From: DASQMT01 sp963827335
GTDB taxonomy: Bacteria; Actinomycetota; Thermoleophilia; Solirubrobacterales; Solirubrobacteraceae
DNA length: 64,000 nt
Assembly (NCBI GenBank): GCA_963827335.1
Contig: CAWHAP010000018.1
Span: 248,001 to 312,000, forward strand
Direction: 5' to 3'
Of the stretch, positions 1 through 8,491 are shown piece by piece. The notes under the pieces are model-generated. The model was given only the letters and a program-made list of their open reading frames with translations, did no database searches and was not told where the DNA came from. Position numbers and translations under genes: made by a program. How positions within the stretch are numbered: position 1 is the first letter of the stretch; each line of letters opens with the position of its first letter.

Positions 1-1500
1 CGCGGCGACCGCCTCGTCCGACTTGAGCATCGCCCACAGCGCGCGGTGCAGGAGCGCGTAGATGAACGCGACGCGGCGGGGCGCGGCCTCCTCGTCGATC
101 AGCGTCAGCGCGCGCCGCGACAGCGTGACCGAGCGCGCGAGGTCGTCGGAGTAGAAGTGACAGGCGGCGGCGCGCTCGAGCAGCTCGGGCTCGTCGGCGC
201 CGGTCAGGCCGGCCGCGTCCGGCACGCGGTCCCACAGCTCGAGCGCGCGCTCGTAGAGCGCCGCGCCCTCGCGGTAGGCCTGCACGCGCATCGCGGCGCC
301 GCCGGCGCGCACGGCGGCGGCCAGGGCGGCGGGCTGGTCGCCCGCGGTGGCGTAGTGGTGCGCGATCGCCGCTGCGCGCTGGGCGCTCGGCTCAGGCCCG
401 GAATCCTGCTCCAGCGCCCGCGCGAGCGCCCGGTGCAGCTCGGCCCGCTCGCCCGGCAGCAGCTCGTCGTGCACCGCCTCGCGCACGAGCGCGTGCCGCA
501 GGGTGTAGCGGTCGCCCTCGAGCACGACGATGTGGCTGCCGACCGCCTCGCGCACGCCCTCGCGCAGCGCGCGGCGGTCCAGGCCGGAGACCTCGGCGAG
601 CACCGCATCGTCGAGCTGCCCGCCGGCGGAGAGCACCCGGACGATCTCCTGGGCGTCGTCGCCGAGCCGCTCGATCCGCAGCGCCAGCGCGTCGGCGAGG
701 CTGGGCGGCACCGCCCCGAGCCCGTCGAGGCCGGCGGCCAGGAGCTCCTCGGCGAACAGCGGGTTGCCCTCGCTGCGGGCGAACAGCCGGTCGAGCAGCG
801 GGCCGTCGGGCGGGGCGCCGAGGATGTCGGCGAGCTGCTCTGCGAGCTCGTCGCGCGAGAGCCCGGTGAGGTCGATGCGCAGCGCGCGCACCCGCTCGAG
901 CTCGGCCAGCAGCGGGCGCAGCGGGTGGCGCCGGTGCAGCTCGTCCGGCCGGTAGGTCGCGAGCACGAGCAGCGGCTCGCTGCCGAGCGTCGCCGCGAGG
1001 AAGCGGAGGAACGCGCGCGTCGAGGCGTCGGCCCAGTGCAGGTCCTCGACGACCAGCAGGACCGGTGCCTCGCGCGTGAGCCCGTCGAGCACCGCGAGCA
1101 GCGCCTCGAAGACCCGGCCCTGGTCGCCCGCGCCCCGCGCGCGCTCACGCGCGGCGCCGAGGCCGGGCAGCAGCGTGGCCAGCTCGGCGGTGATGTCGGC
1201 CGGCAGGTCGGCGAGGACGGGGTCGCGGTCGCGCACGAGCGGGCGGAGCGCCGTGACGAGCGGCGCGTAGGCCAGCTCCCCCTCGCCCAGCTCGACGCAG
1301 TCGCCGCTCAGCACGCGCGTCCCGCCCGCGGCGGCGCGCGCCTCCAGCTCGCGCACGAGCCGGCTCTTGCCGACGCCGGACTCCCCGACGACGAACGCGA
1401 GCGACGGCTGGCCGCCCGCGGCGTCGGCGAGCGCGGCTTCGAGCTGCGCCAGCTCGAGCGAGCGGCCGACGAGTCGGGATGAGGTGACGCCGGTCGCCAT
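1..1500 (-). CDS. AAA-ATPase transcriptional regulator (LuxR/MalT-like), 3' end beyond the window
   Basis: The reading frame is open from an ATG at 1500 to the window edge, so about 500 residues are visible and the C-terminus is missing. A P-loop, GESGVGKSRLVREL, lies near residue 40 and a Walker B-like LLVVEDLHWAD near residue 155, followed by winged-helix and TPR-like helical sequence. This is the architecture of large STAND-type regulators, which usually end in a LuxR helix-turn-helix; that part, if present, is outside the window. GGAGG lies 2-6 nt upstream of the ATG and may be too close to act as a ribosome site. The signal it senses cannot be told. It could instead be an adenylate-cyclase-type AAA protein lacking the HTH. 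Confidence 0.75.
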   Translation of the reverse strand, partial: MATGVTSSRLVGRSLELAQLEAALADAAGGQPSLAFVVGESGVGKSRLVRELEARAAAGGTRVLSGDCVELGEGELAYAPLVTALRPLVRDRDPVLADLPADITAELATLLPGLGAARERARGAGDQGRVFEALLAVLDGLTREAPVLLVVEDLHWADASTRAFLRFLAATLGSEPLLVLATYRPDELHRRHPLRPLLAELERVRALRIDLTGLSRDELAEQLADILGAPPDGPLLDRLFARSEGNPLFAEELLAAGLDGLGAVPPSLADALALRIERLGDDAQEIVRVLSAGGQLDDAVLAEVSGLDRRALREGVREAVGSHIVVLEGDRYTLRHALVREAVHDELLPGERAELHRALARALEQDSGPEPSAQRAAAIAHHYATAGDQPAALAAAVRAGGAAMRVQAYREGAALYERALELWDRVPDAAGLTGADEPELLERAAACHFYSDDLARSVTLSRRALTLIDEEAAPRRVAFIYALLHRALWAMLKSDEAVAA

Positions 1501-1527
1501 GCCCTCCAGGATCGCAGAGCGGGCGGA

Positions 1528-2301
1528 TCAGGCGGCGGTGCGCGGCCGCCGGTGCTCGGCGGCCTGGACGATCCGCAGCACCTCGGCGACGCTGTCGGTC
1601 ACGCACAGCGTGTCGACGTCGAAGTCGGAGACGTTGCCGCGCTGCGCGACCGGCGTGCGGAGCCAGTCGATCAGGCCGTTCCAGTACGTGGAGCCGAAGA
1701 GCACGATCGGGAAGTGGCGGATCTTGCCGGTCTGCCGCAGGGTCGCGGCCTCGAAGAGCTCGTCGAGCGTCCCGAAGCCGCCGGGGAAGACGACGAACGC
1801 GCTCGCGTAGCGGACGAACATGATCTTGCGCGCGAAGAAGTAGTGGAAGCTCAGCCCGATGTCGACGTGCTGGTTCTCGAACTGCTCGTGCGGCAGCTCG
1901 ATGTCCAGCCCGATCGAGGGCACGCCGGCGTCGCGCGCGCCGCGGTTGCCGGCCTCCATGATCCCCGGGCCGCCGCCGGTGATGATCGCGAAGCCCGCGC
2001 CGCCCAGCACGGCGGCCGTCTCGCGCGCCTTGGCGTACATCTTGTCGTCGCGCGGGGTGCGCGCGGAGCCGAAGATCGACACGGCCTTGCCGATGTGCGA
2101 CAGCGTCCGGAAGCCGATCCGCAGCTCCTCGGCGATCCGCTCGACCCGGGCCTCGTCGTCGAGCCGGGAGACGATCGCCGGGGTGTCGGCCTCGAGCAGC
2201 TCCTCGTCGTCGGACGTCGGCGGCCGCGGGTGCGTCCGCCGGAACTCCGCCTCGTCGGCCTCGGTCCACTCCGCGCCGCGGCGGGGCTCGTCCTGCTCCA
2301 T
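1528..2301 (-). CDS. LOG family (TIGR00730) nucleotide-processing protein
   Basis: A 257-residue Rossmann-like protein of the LOG family, whose characterised members release free bases from nucleoside monophosphates (cytokinin riboside 5'-monophosphate phosphoribohydrolases). Both family motifs are intact: GGGPGIMEAGNRGA near residue 108 and PGGFGTLDE near residue 172, the latter carrying the phosphate-binding glycines and catalytic glutamate. The first 55 or so residues are acidic and probably disordered. The ATG at 2301 is chosen because it begins the family-like sequence and has a TACCCT hexamer 6 nt upstream; the open frame extends to 2628 but without family similarity. The physiological substrate is not known. 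Confidence 0.85.
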   Translation of the reverse strand: MEQDEPRRGAEWTEADEAEFRRTHPRPPTSDDEELLEADTPAIVSRLDDEARVERIAEELRIGFRTLSHIGKAVSIFGSARTPRDDKMYAKARETAAVLGGAGFAIITGGGPGIMEAGNRGARDAGVPSIGLDIELPHEQFENQHVDIGLSFHYFFARKIMFVRYASAFVVFPGGFGTLDELFEAATLRQTGKIRHFPIVLFGSTYWNGLIDWLRTPVAQRGNVSDFDVDTLCVTDSVAEVLRIVQAAEHRRPRTAA

Positions 2302-2371
2302 GGCTCCAGGGTATCCGGGCCCATCCGTCCGGCGGGTGCGGGTCGCCGCGACACTCCATAGTCTGGTGCAC

Positions 2372-2764
2372 GTGACGCCGGCACGCATCGCCATCGGCAC
2401 GCTCCTCGCGCTCGCCCTGGCGGCCGGCCCCGCGGCCGCCATGCCCGCGGCCCGGAACGCCAAGCCGAAGATCCTCCGCGCCTCGATCGACAAGCACGGG
2501 CGCGCCGTGCACGTCGACGTCGTCGCGCGCGACCGCAACGACGTGATCCGCGGCAGCCAGATCGAGTGGGGCCGCGGCCTGCCGTCGCAGGACCTCAGCT
2601 CGTGCGAGTCCGCCCGCCGCGGCCGCAAGCAGCGGCTGCGGCTCGGCTACACCTACCCGGCGGCGGGCCGCTACCGGATCCGGGTGCGCGTGATCTCGGG
2701 CGGCTGCCGCAAGCGGCCGCAGCAGCACTCGCGGTGGCGCCGGATCATCGTGCGGGTCCGCTGA
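2372..2764 (+). CDS. small secreted protein of unknown function
   Basis: I do not recognise the family. The 130-residue product has a clean signal peptide (hydrophobic stretch IGTLLALALAAGPAAA, likely cleaved near residue 23), a short beta-rich domain with two cysteines (SSCES and GGCRK) that could pair outside the cell, and a very basic C-terminus. GTG at 2372 is chosen because a TAGTCT promoter-like hexamer ends 7 nt before it; GTG at 2366 is also possible. The 3' end overlaps the convergent DUF2339 gene by 20 bp. An exported PKD/Ig-like fold is possible but unproven. Confidence 0.6.
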   Translation: MTPARIAIGTLLALALAAGPAAAMPAARNAKPKILRASIDKHGRAVHVDVVARDRNDVIRGSQIEWGRGLPSQDLSSCESARRGRKQRLRLGYTYPAAGRYRIRVRVISGGCRKRPQQHSRWRRIIVRVR

Positions 2765-4829
2765 CGAGCCCGCCGCGCATCCGCTGCCAGGCGAACGAGC
2801 CGGCGAGCAGCAGGAGCCCGAGCGCGAGGCACGATCCGACGCGGTACAGCGACGTGAGCGAGGCGAGGTCGACCAGGAAGACCTTGGCCGCCGCGACGCC
2901 GATCAGCGCCAGCGCCCCGAGCCGCAGCGCCCGCCGGTCGGCCATCAGCCCGGCGACCAGCCCGCCGACGCCGGCGAGCGCCCACAGCCCGCTGAGCAGC
3001 GCCTGGCCCTGCTGGCGCACGTCGAGCAATTCGAGCGGGAGCGCCGCCGTCTCGGCGCCCGGCTGGAACGGCGTGACGACGAGGACCGAGGCGAGGTAGA
3101 GCGCGACGAGCGCGGACACGGCCGCGAGCGCCCCGCGGTCCGCGTCGCCGGTCGCCGCCCGCGCGAGCAGCCCGGCGGCGGCGCTCACGGCGCCGAGGCC
3201 GGCGATCGCCGGCAGCACGGCCTCGAGCCCGCCCACCAGCGCCTCCGGCGGGGCCAGGACGACGAGGGCGTGGCCGAGCGCGACGCCCAGGAACGCGGTC
3301 GCCGCGGGCAGGGGGATCGGGTCGCGGCGCTGCCGCGCGAGGGCGCCGAGCGCGACCGCCTCGCCGGCGAGGGCGAGGGTGAGCGCGGCGCCGTCGAGCA
3401 GCACGGCCGACAGGACGGCGACCGCGGTGAGCGCGACGGCGTCGAGGCCGACGCGCAGCTCCGGGCGACGCGGCTCGACCAGGCGGGCCGCGGCCCACGC
3501 GGCGGCCGCGAGCGCGGCCAGCGCCGGGGCGGCGAGGGCGTGATCGCCCCCGCCGTCCCACACGGCCTCGAGCGGGACGACGCCGGTCAGCGCGGTCGCG
3601 AGCGCGAGCAGGAGGTGCCCGCCGAGGCCGGTCAGGGCGACGGCCTCGTCCGCCGTCCGGCGCGCCGCGCGGGCGAGCGCCGAGCAGGCGACGGCGCCGG
3701 CGGCCCAGCCGGCCACGAGCGGGAGCCCGTCGGCGACGGCGGCGAAGGCGACGTCGGCCACGACGACGCCGAGCGTGAGCAGCACGAGGCCGAGCTCGCT
3801 GCGGCTGCCGGCGTCCGCTCGGCGGCGGGCGAGCACGCCCGCGGCGGCGTGGGCGGCGGCCAGCGCGGCGAGCCATCCGGGCGCGGCGTCGCCGCCGAGC
3901 GCGAGCACGCCGAGGGACGCCACGGCGAGCGCGTTGAGCCCGAGCAGCACCGAGGCCGAGACCCGCAGCCGCGCGCTGCGGGCGCGGAGCTCGAAGCCGG
4001 CGGCGGCAGCCGCGGTCACGAGGCCGAACACGGCGAGCGCGGCGATCGCCGCGGGTGCGGGCGCGCCGGCACCCAGCCAGGCGGCGAGCTGCGGGACGGC
4101 GACGAGGAAGGCGGCGAAGGCGAGCGCGTGCCAGCGCTGCCAGAGCAGCACGGCCGCGGCGGCGCCGTAGGCGACGAGCATCGGCGCGACGCCCGCGCCG
4201 TCGCCGAGCGCGCCGACCAGGGCGGGGGAGGCGAGCGCGCCGAGGATCCCGAGCCAGGCGATCCCGGGCGCCGACCAGCGCAGCGCGAGCGCCGTGGCGG
4301 CGGCGCCGATTGCGAGCGCGAGCGCCAGCGCGGGGAGCGCGGGGATCAGCCCGTACACGGGACCCGCGACGACCGTGGTGGCGAACAGCCCCGCGATGCC
4401 GGTCGCGGCCGCGGCCAGCGCCGCCTCCGTGCGGCCCCGCCGCTCGCGCAGCCGCACGCCGCCGGCGAGGAGGGCGAGCGATCCCGCGCCGGCCATGAGA
4501 ACGCGCGCGCCCTCGCCGATCCAGCCGTGCGACGCGGCGATGACGAGGAAGAAGATCAGGCCGAGCAGGACCGTCGCCCCGCCGAGCCACCCGAGCACGC
4601 GCCCGCCGAGCAGGTCCTCGAGGTCGGGGCCGGCGGGCCGGGCCGGAACGGAGGCGGGCGCGGGCGGGGCGACGCTGCGCGCGGGGGCCGGGCGCGCCGT
4701 CCCGGCCGGGCGCTCGGGCGCGGGCGCCGGGACCGGCGGCGCCGCCTGCGCGTCCAGCCGCGTCATCCGCGCCTCCAGCCGCGCCGTGCGCGCCTCCAAC
4801 GCCGCCATGCGCTCCTCGGTGACCACCAT
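2745..4829 (-). CDS. DUF2339 multi-pass membrane protein
   Basis: The 694-residue product starts with a coiled coil (LEARTARLEARMTRLDAQ), then a Pro/Ala-rich linker, then some 20 or more hydrophobic segments of Ala, Leu, Val and Gly covering the rest. This is the layout of DUF2339 proteins, which are predicted integral membrane proteins of unknown function. The ATG at 4829 is preferred because GGAGG lies about 10 nt upstream; an ATG at 4862 would overlap an operator palindrome. The gene is divergent from a TetR regulator across a region holding three similar palindromes, so it is the likely target of that regulator. Confidence 0.75.
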   Translation of the reverse strand: MVVTEERMAALEARTARLEARMTRLDAQAAPPVPAPAPERPAGTARPAPARSVAPPAPASVPARPAGPDLEDLLGGRVLGWLGGATVLLGLIFFLVIAASHGWIGEGARVLMAGAGSLALLAGGVRLRERRGRTEAALAAAATGIAGLFATTVVAGPVYGLIPALPALALALAIGAAATALALRWSAPGIAWLGILGALASPALVGALGDGAGVAPMLVAYGAAAAVLLWQRWHALAFAAFLVAVPQLAAWLGAGAPAPAAIAALAVFGLVTAAAAAGFELRARSARLRVSASVLLGLNALAVASLGVLALGGDAAPGWLAALAAAHAAAGVLARRRADAGSRSELGLVLLTLGVVVADVAFAAVADGLPLVAGWAAGAVACSALARAARRTADEAVALTGLGGHLLLALATALTGVVPLEAVWDGGGDHALAAPALAALAAAAWAAARLVEPRRPELRVGLDAVALTAVAVLSAVLLDGAALTLALAGEAVALGALARQRRDPIPLPAATAFLGVALGHALVVLAPPEALVGGLEAVLPAIAGLGAVSAAAGLLARAATGDADRGALAAVSALVALYLASVLVVTPFQPGAETAALPLELLDVRQQGQALLSGLWALAGVGGLVAGLMADRRALRLGALALIGVAAAKVFLVDLASLTSLYRVGSCLALGLLLLAGSFAWQRMRGGLVSGPAR

Positions 4830-4853
4830 CCGACCCAGACCTCCACATCGCTC

Positions 4854-4922
4854 GTTGACCATCGGTCAACGAAGCTAGCATGCCTACCGACCGCCGGTCA
4901 AGAAGCTGTCGACCGACGGTCG
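4854..4922. promoter_or_regulatory. triple TetR-type operator between divergent genes
   Basis: Three related palindromes lie between the DUF2339 and tetR genes: GTTGACCATCGGTCAAC (4854-4870), GACCGCCGGTC (4889-4899) and CGACCGACGGTCG (4910-4922). All share the half-site GACC/GGTC. Their centres (4862, 4894, 4916) are 32 and 22 bp apart, near three and two turns of B-DNA, so bound dimers would face the same side. The tetR -10-like TAGCAT (4925-4930) follows directly, so binding should repress tetR and probably the DUF2339 gene. Regulator identity is inferred from position. Confidence 0.7.
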
Positions 4923-4936
4923 GCTAGCATCCCGGC

Positions 4937-5560
4937 ATGCCCTCCCGCGTCCCTGCCTACCAGCGGCTCGGCGTCGACGAGCGCCGCCGCCGGCTGCTCG
5001 AGCTCGGCGCGGACCTGTTCACGCGCCACTCCTACGCCGAGCTGTCGATGTCGGCGATCGCCCGCGAGGCCGGCATCTCCAAGGCGCTGCTCTACCACTA
5101 CTTCCCCAGCAAGCAGGCCTTCTTCGTGGCCACGCTGGAGCAGGGCGCCGGGGAGCTCGCAGGGCTCGTCGCGCCCGACCCGTCGCTGCCGCCCGTGGAG
5201 CAGCTCGCCAAGGCGCTCGACGCGTTCCTCGGCTGGGTCGAGGAGCACGCAGAGGCGTACGGGAAGTTCCTCGAGGGCGCCACCACCCACGCGGAGGTGC
5301 GCGAGCTGGTCGATCAGGTGCGCGGGGGCACGGCCGACCAGGTCCTCGCCGGGCTCACGCCCGGCGAGGCGCCGCCGCCCGCGCTGCGGGCCGCGGTCCA
5401 CGGCTGGCTCTGGTTCATGGACGGCGTGCTGCTCGACTGGCTCGCGCACCGCGACCTGGAGCGGCCGCAGCTGCAGGGCCTGCTGCTCGGCACCCTGCTG
5501 GGCGCCGTGACGGCCTCCGGGACGCCCGGGCTGACCGAGCGCCTCGCCGGCGGCGTCTAG
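4937..5560 (+). CDS. TetR/AcrR family transcriptional regulator
   Basis: The 207-residue protein has the standard N-terminal TetR helix-turn-helix (LSMSAIAREAGISKALLYHYFPSK, about residues 36-59) and a longer C-terminal ligand domain with no recognisable specificity. It starts 14 bp after the last of three GACCGnCGGTC palindromes, which fits autoregulation and control of the divergent DUF2339 gene. The TAGCAT hexamer ending 6 nt before the ATG suggests a leaderless mRNA. The stop codon overlaps that of the convergent FKBP gene by 4 bp. Confidence 0.85.
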   Translation: MPSRVPAYQRLGVDERRRRLLELGADLFTRHSYAELSMSAIAREAGISKALLYHYFPSKQAFFVATLEQGAGELAGLVAPDPSLPPVEQLAKALDAFLGWVEEHAEAYGKFLEGATTHAEVRELVDQVRGGTADQVLAGLTPGEAPPPALRAAVHGWLWFMDGVLLDWLAHRDLERPQLQGLLLGTLLGAVTASGTPGLTERLAGGV

Positions 5561-6093
5561 CCGATCTTCACGAGGTCGACGACGAAGACCAGCGTCTCGT
5601 TCGGGGCGATGTCGGGGCTCGGGCTCTGCGCGCCGTAGGCGAGGTCCGGCGGGATCACGAGCAGCCGGCGGCCGCCCTCCTTCATCCCGGCCACGCCCTG
5701 GTCCCAGCCCGCGATGACCCGGCCGGCCCCGAGCGGGAACGCGAACGGCTCCGCGCCGCGGTCCCACGAGGAGTCGAACTGCACGCCGGTCGACCAGGAG
5801 ACGCCGACGTACTGCACGGAGACGGAGTCGCCGGCCTTCGCGGCCTTGCCCTTGCCCAGCACGACGTCCTTGCTCTGCAGCTCCGCGGGCGGGTCGCCCG
5901 ACGGCTTGGCGATCTCCGGCTTCTTCGCGAGGTCCTTGCTGATCGTGCCGACGTCGGCGGCGCCGGCGGGTGCCTCGGGCGTGGCCTCGGCGGTGGGCGT
6001 CGCGGCCGGCGCGGCGGCCTCCTGCTCGTCGTCGCCGCAGGCGGCGAGCACGGCGAGGGCGAGGCAGGCGAGGGCGATCGGCAGGCGGCTCAT
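5557..6093 (-). CDS. FKBP-type peptidyl-prolyl isomerase lipoprotein
   Basis: The 178-residue product begins with a lipoprotein signal peptide (LACLALAVLAAC, lipobox Cys near residue 19), then an Ala/Pro/Thr/Glu-rich linker and a C-terminal FKBP domain (VSVQYVGVSWSTGVQFDSSW, WDQGVAGMKEGGRRLLVIPP, AYG, LVFVVDLVKI). Known family members catalyse prolyl cis-trans isomerisation; this one should be anchored on the outer face of the membrane and assist folding of exported proteins. A TATCCT hexamer ends 7 nt before the ATG, so the mRNA may be leaderless. Confidence 0.9.
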   Translation of the reverse strand: MSRLPIALACLALAVLAACGDDEQEAAAPAATPTAEATPEAPAGAADVGTISKDLAKKPEIAKPSGDPPAELQSKDVVLGKGKAAKAGDSVSVQYVGVSWSTGVQFDSSWDRGAEPFAFPLGAGRVIAGWDQGVAGMKEGGRRLLVIPPDLAYGAQSPSPDIAPNETLVFVVDLVKIG

Positions 6094-6159
6094 GGGGTCC
6101 AGGATAGGAACCGGCCGCGGCGCTCAAGCTCGCGCGGGCGGAGGACGATATGCAGAAAG

Positions 6160-8457
6160 ATGGCCGCATCGACGGGCTCGCGCCACGCTGACGCCTCTGC
6201 GCTGCAGGCTCTGGTCGATGCCGCGGCCGGGATCCTCGCCGCCGACTCGCTCTCCGACACGCTCGGGCGGATCGCGCACCACCTGGGCGAGCTGCTCGAG
6301 TTCGACGAGCTCTCCGTGTACGAGGTCGACTACGCGGCCGGCATGCTCGTGCCGGTCTTCGCGCTCGGCGCCTACGCCGAGGAGGTGATGGCCGACACGT
6401 TCCCGGTCGGCGAGGGCGTGACCGGCTGGGTCGTCGCCCACCGCCGCACGCGCAACGTGGAGCGCGCGGATCAGGATCCGATCGTCGCCGTCGTCGAGGG
6501 GACCGAGATGGAGCCCGAGTCGCTCGTCTCCGTGCCGCTCATCGTCGGCGACCGCGTGGTGGCGGCGCTCAACGTCTACCGGATCGGGCTCGACAAGCAG
6601 TTCAGGCTCGCCGAGGTCGCCACCGTCGAGCGCTTCGCCACCATGGCCGCGCTCGCCTTCGACTCCGCCCGCCAGCGCGACACGCTGCGCGAGCAGGCGC
6701 GCACGGACGGGCTCACCGGGCTGCTCAACCACCGCGCCTGCCACGAGCGGCTGCAGGAGGAGGTCGCGCGCGCGGCCAGCCTCAGCCGGCCGCTCGCCGT
6801 CGTCGTGCTCGACCTCGACCACTTCAAGGCCGTCAACGACGCCTACGGCCACGCCGAGGGCGACAAGGTGCTCGTCGCCGCCGCGGCGCGGCTGCGCTCC
6901 GCGGTGCGCGAGGGCGACCTCGTCGCGCGGCTCGGCGGCGAGGAGTTCGCGCTGATCCTGCCGGGCGTCGACGGGACGCAGGCGGCCGAGGCCGCCGAGC
7001 GCGCGCGGGCGGCGGTCGCCGAGGTGCTCGTCGGCGGGCGGTCGCTGACGTGCTCGGCCGGCGTGGCCTCGTTCCCCGACGACGGGCACGAGGCCGTGCG
7101 GCTGCTCGAGCTCGCCGACGGCGCCCTGTACTGGGCGAAGCGCTCGGGCCGCGACCAGAGCCGCCGGTACGACAGCCGGTTCGCCGGCCAGCTCTCGGGC
7201 GACGGCCAGCGGGCCGAGATCGAGGCGCTGCTCGCCGACGACGGCGCGATCGTGCCGGTCTTCCAGCCCGTGCTGGAGCTCGCGACCGGCCGCGTGGCCG
7301 GCTACGAGGCGCTGGCGCGGATGCCCGAGGGGCCGTTCCGCCCGCCCGACCACTGGTTCAACCAGGCGCACCGCGCCGGGCTGGGCGCGGCGCTGGAGGC
7401 CGCGGCGCTGCGCGCCGCGCTGCGAGCCCACGGCCGTCCCGACCGGACGTTCCTCGCCCTCAACGTGAGCCCGGGCGCGCTGCTCTCGCCCGAGGTCCGC
7501 GCGGCGCTGCCCGAGGACCTCGACGGGATCGTCATCGAGCTCACCGAGCACGAGCTGTTCTCGACCGACGCGGCGCTCGACCGCGAGCTCACGGCGCTGC
7601 GGGCGCGCGGCGCGCGGATCGCGCTCGACGACGCGGGCAACGGCTACGCCGGGCTCCAGCAGATCATCCGCATCGCCCCCGACATCCTCAAGCTCGACCG
7701 CTCGCTCGTGGACGGCGTCCACGACGACCCGCACCGGTTCGCGCTGCTCGAGGCGCTCATCTCGTTCGCGGCCACCACCCGCGCGGCCGTCTGCGCCGAG
7801 GGGGTCGAGACGCTCGAGGACCTCGCGGTGCTCGCCGGGCTCGACGTCACCTACGCCCAGGGCTGGGCGCTCGCCCGGCCCGACGCGCCGTGGGCCGTGC
7901 CGTCCCCGCAGGCGTCGGCCGCCGCGTCGGCCGAGGTGCGGATCGGCATGCGCGTCATGCGCGAGCCCGGCGGCGAGGGCGCGAGCACGCTCGGCGACCT
8001 GATCGCCCGGCTCGCCGCCGTGAGCTGCACGGACGACATCTCCCGCGTCGCCGCGCTGATCCCCGCCGTGCTCAGCGCCGACGAGGCCGCCGTCTCGCGC
8101 GTCGTGCCCGGCGAGGACTGCCTCGAGGACCTCAGCCGCCACGGCTGGTCGCAGCCGGGGGAGCGCTACCGGCTCGCCGACTACCCCGCGACCGCCTACG
8201 TGCTGCGCACGCGCACGGCGGGGCAGGTCGTCTCGGGCGACAGCGCGTCCGACCCGTCCGAGGTCGCGCTGCTCGAGCGCTCGGGCTACCAGGCCGTGCT
8301 CATGGTGCCGCTCGTGTTCGGCGGCCGCGACGTCGGGCTGCTCGAGCTCTATCGCCGCCACGCGCAGCCGTTCAGCAGCGGCGAGGTCGAGCGGGCGCAG
8401 CTGCTGGCGCACCAGCTCGGCGCGGTCATCGACCTGCTGTCGCGAACCGCCGCCTGA
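6160..8457 (+). CDS. GAF-GGDEF-EAL-GAF cyclic-di-GMP turnover protein
   Basis: The 765-residue soluble protein carries an N-terminal GAF domain (about 10-165), a GGDEF domain with active-site GGEEF at 259-263 and an inhibitory I-site RxxD at 250-253, an EAL domain beginning with the EAL triplet at 383-385, and a second GAF-like domain (about 595-765). The EAL part keeps ELTE, DDAGNGYAGL, KLDRSLV and AEGVET, close to the catalytic consensus although DDFG is changed to DDAG. It could therefore both make and degrade c-di-GMP, with GAF domains binding ligands. It has no membrane segment and lies between the FKBP gene and the DUF4031 fusion. Confidence 0.9.
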   Translation: MAASTGSRHADASALQALVDAAAGILAADSLSDTLGRIAHHLGELLEFDELSVYEVDYAAGMLVPVFALGAYAEEVMADTFPVGEGVTGWVVAHRRTRNVERADQDPIVAVVEGTEMEPESLVSVPLIVGDRVVAALNVYRIGLDKQFRLAEVATVERFATMAALAFDSARQRDTLREQARTDGLTGLLNHRACHERLQEEVARAASLSRPLAVVVLDLDHFKAVNDAYGHAEGDKVLVAAAARLRSAVREGDLVARLGGEEFALILPGVDGTQAAEAAERARAAVAEVLVGGRSLTCSAGVASFPDDGHEAVRLLELADGALYWAKRSGRDQSRRYDSRFAGQLSGDGQRAEIEALLADDGAIVPVFQPVLELATGRVAGYEALARMPEGPFRPPDHWFNQAHRAGLGAALEAAALRAALRAHGRPDRTFLALNVSPGALLSPEVRAALPEDLDGIVIELTEHELFSTDAALDRELTALRARGARIALDDAGNGYAGLQQIIRIAPDILKLDRSLVDGVHDDPHRFALLEALISFAATTRAAVCAEGVETLEDLAVLAGLDVTYAQGWALARPDAPWAVPSPQASAAASAEVRIGMRVMREPGGEGASTLGDLIARLAAVSCTDDISRVAALIPAVLSADEAAVSRVVPGEDCLEDLSRHGWSQPGERYRLADYPATAYVLRTRTAGQVVSGDSASDPSEVALLERSGYQAVLMVPLVFGGRDVGLLELYRRHAQPFSSGEVERAQLLAHQLGAVIDLLSRTAA

Positions 8458-8491
8458 CCCCGTGCACGTCTGCAAGCCTCCGTTGATCGCG

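Noticed and set aside
2302..2628. N-terminal extension of the LOG protein
   Set aside because: The open frame continues upstream but overlaps the divergent secreted-protein gene, and the promoter-like TACCCT is placed for the ATG at 2301.
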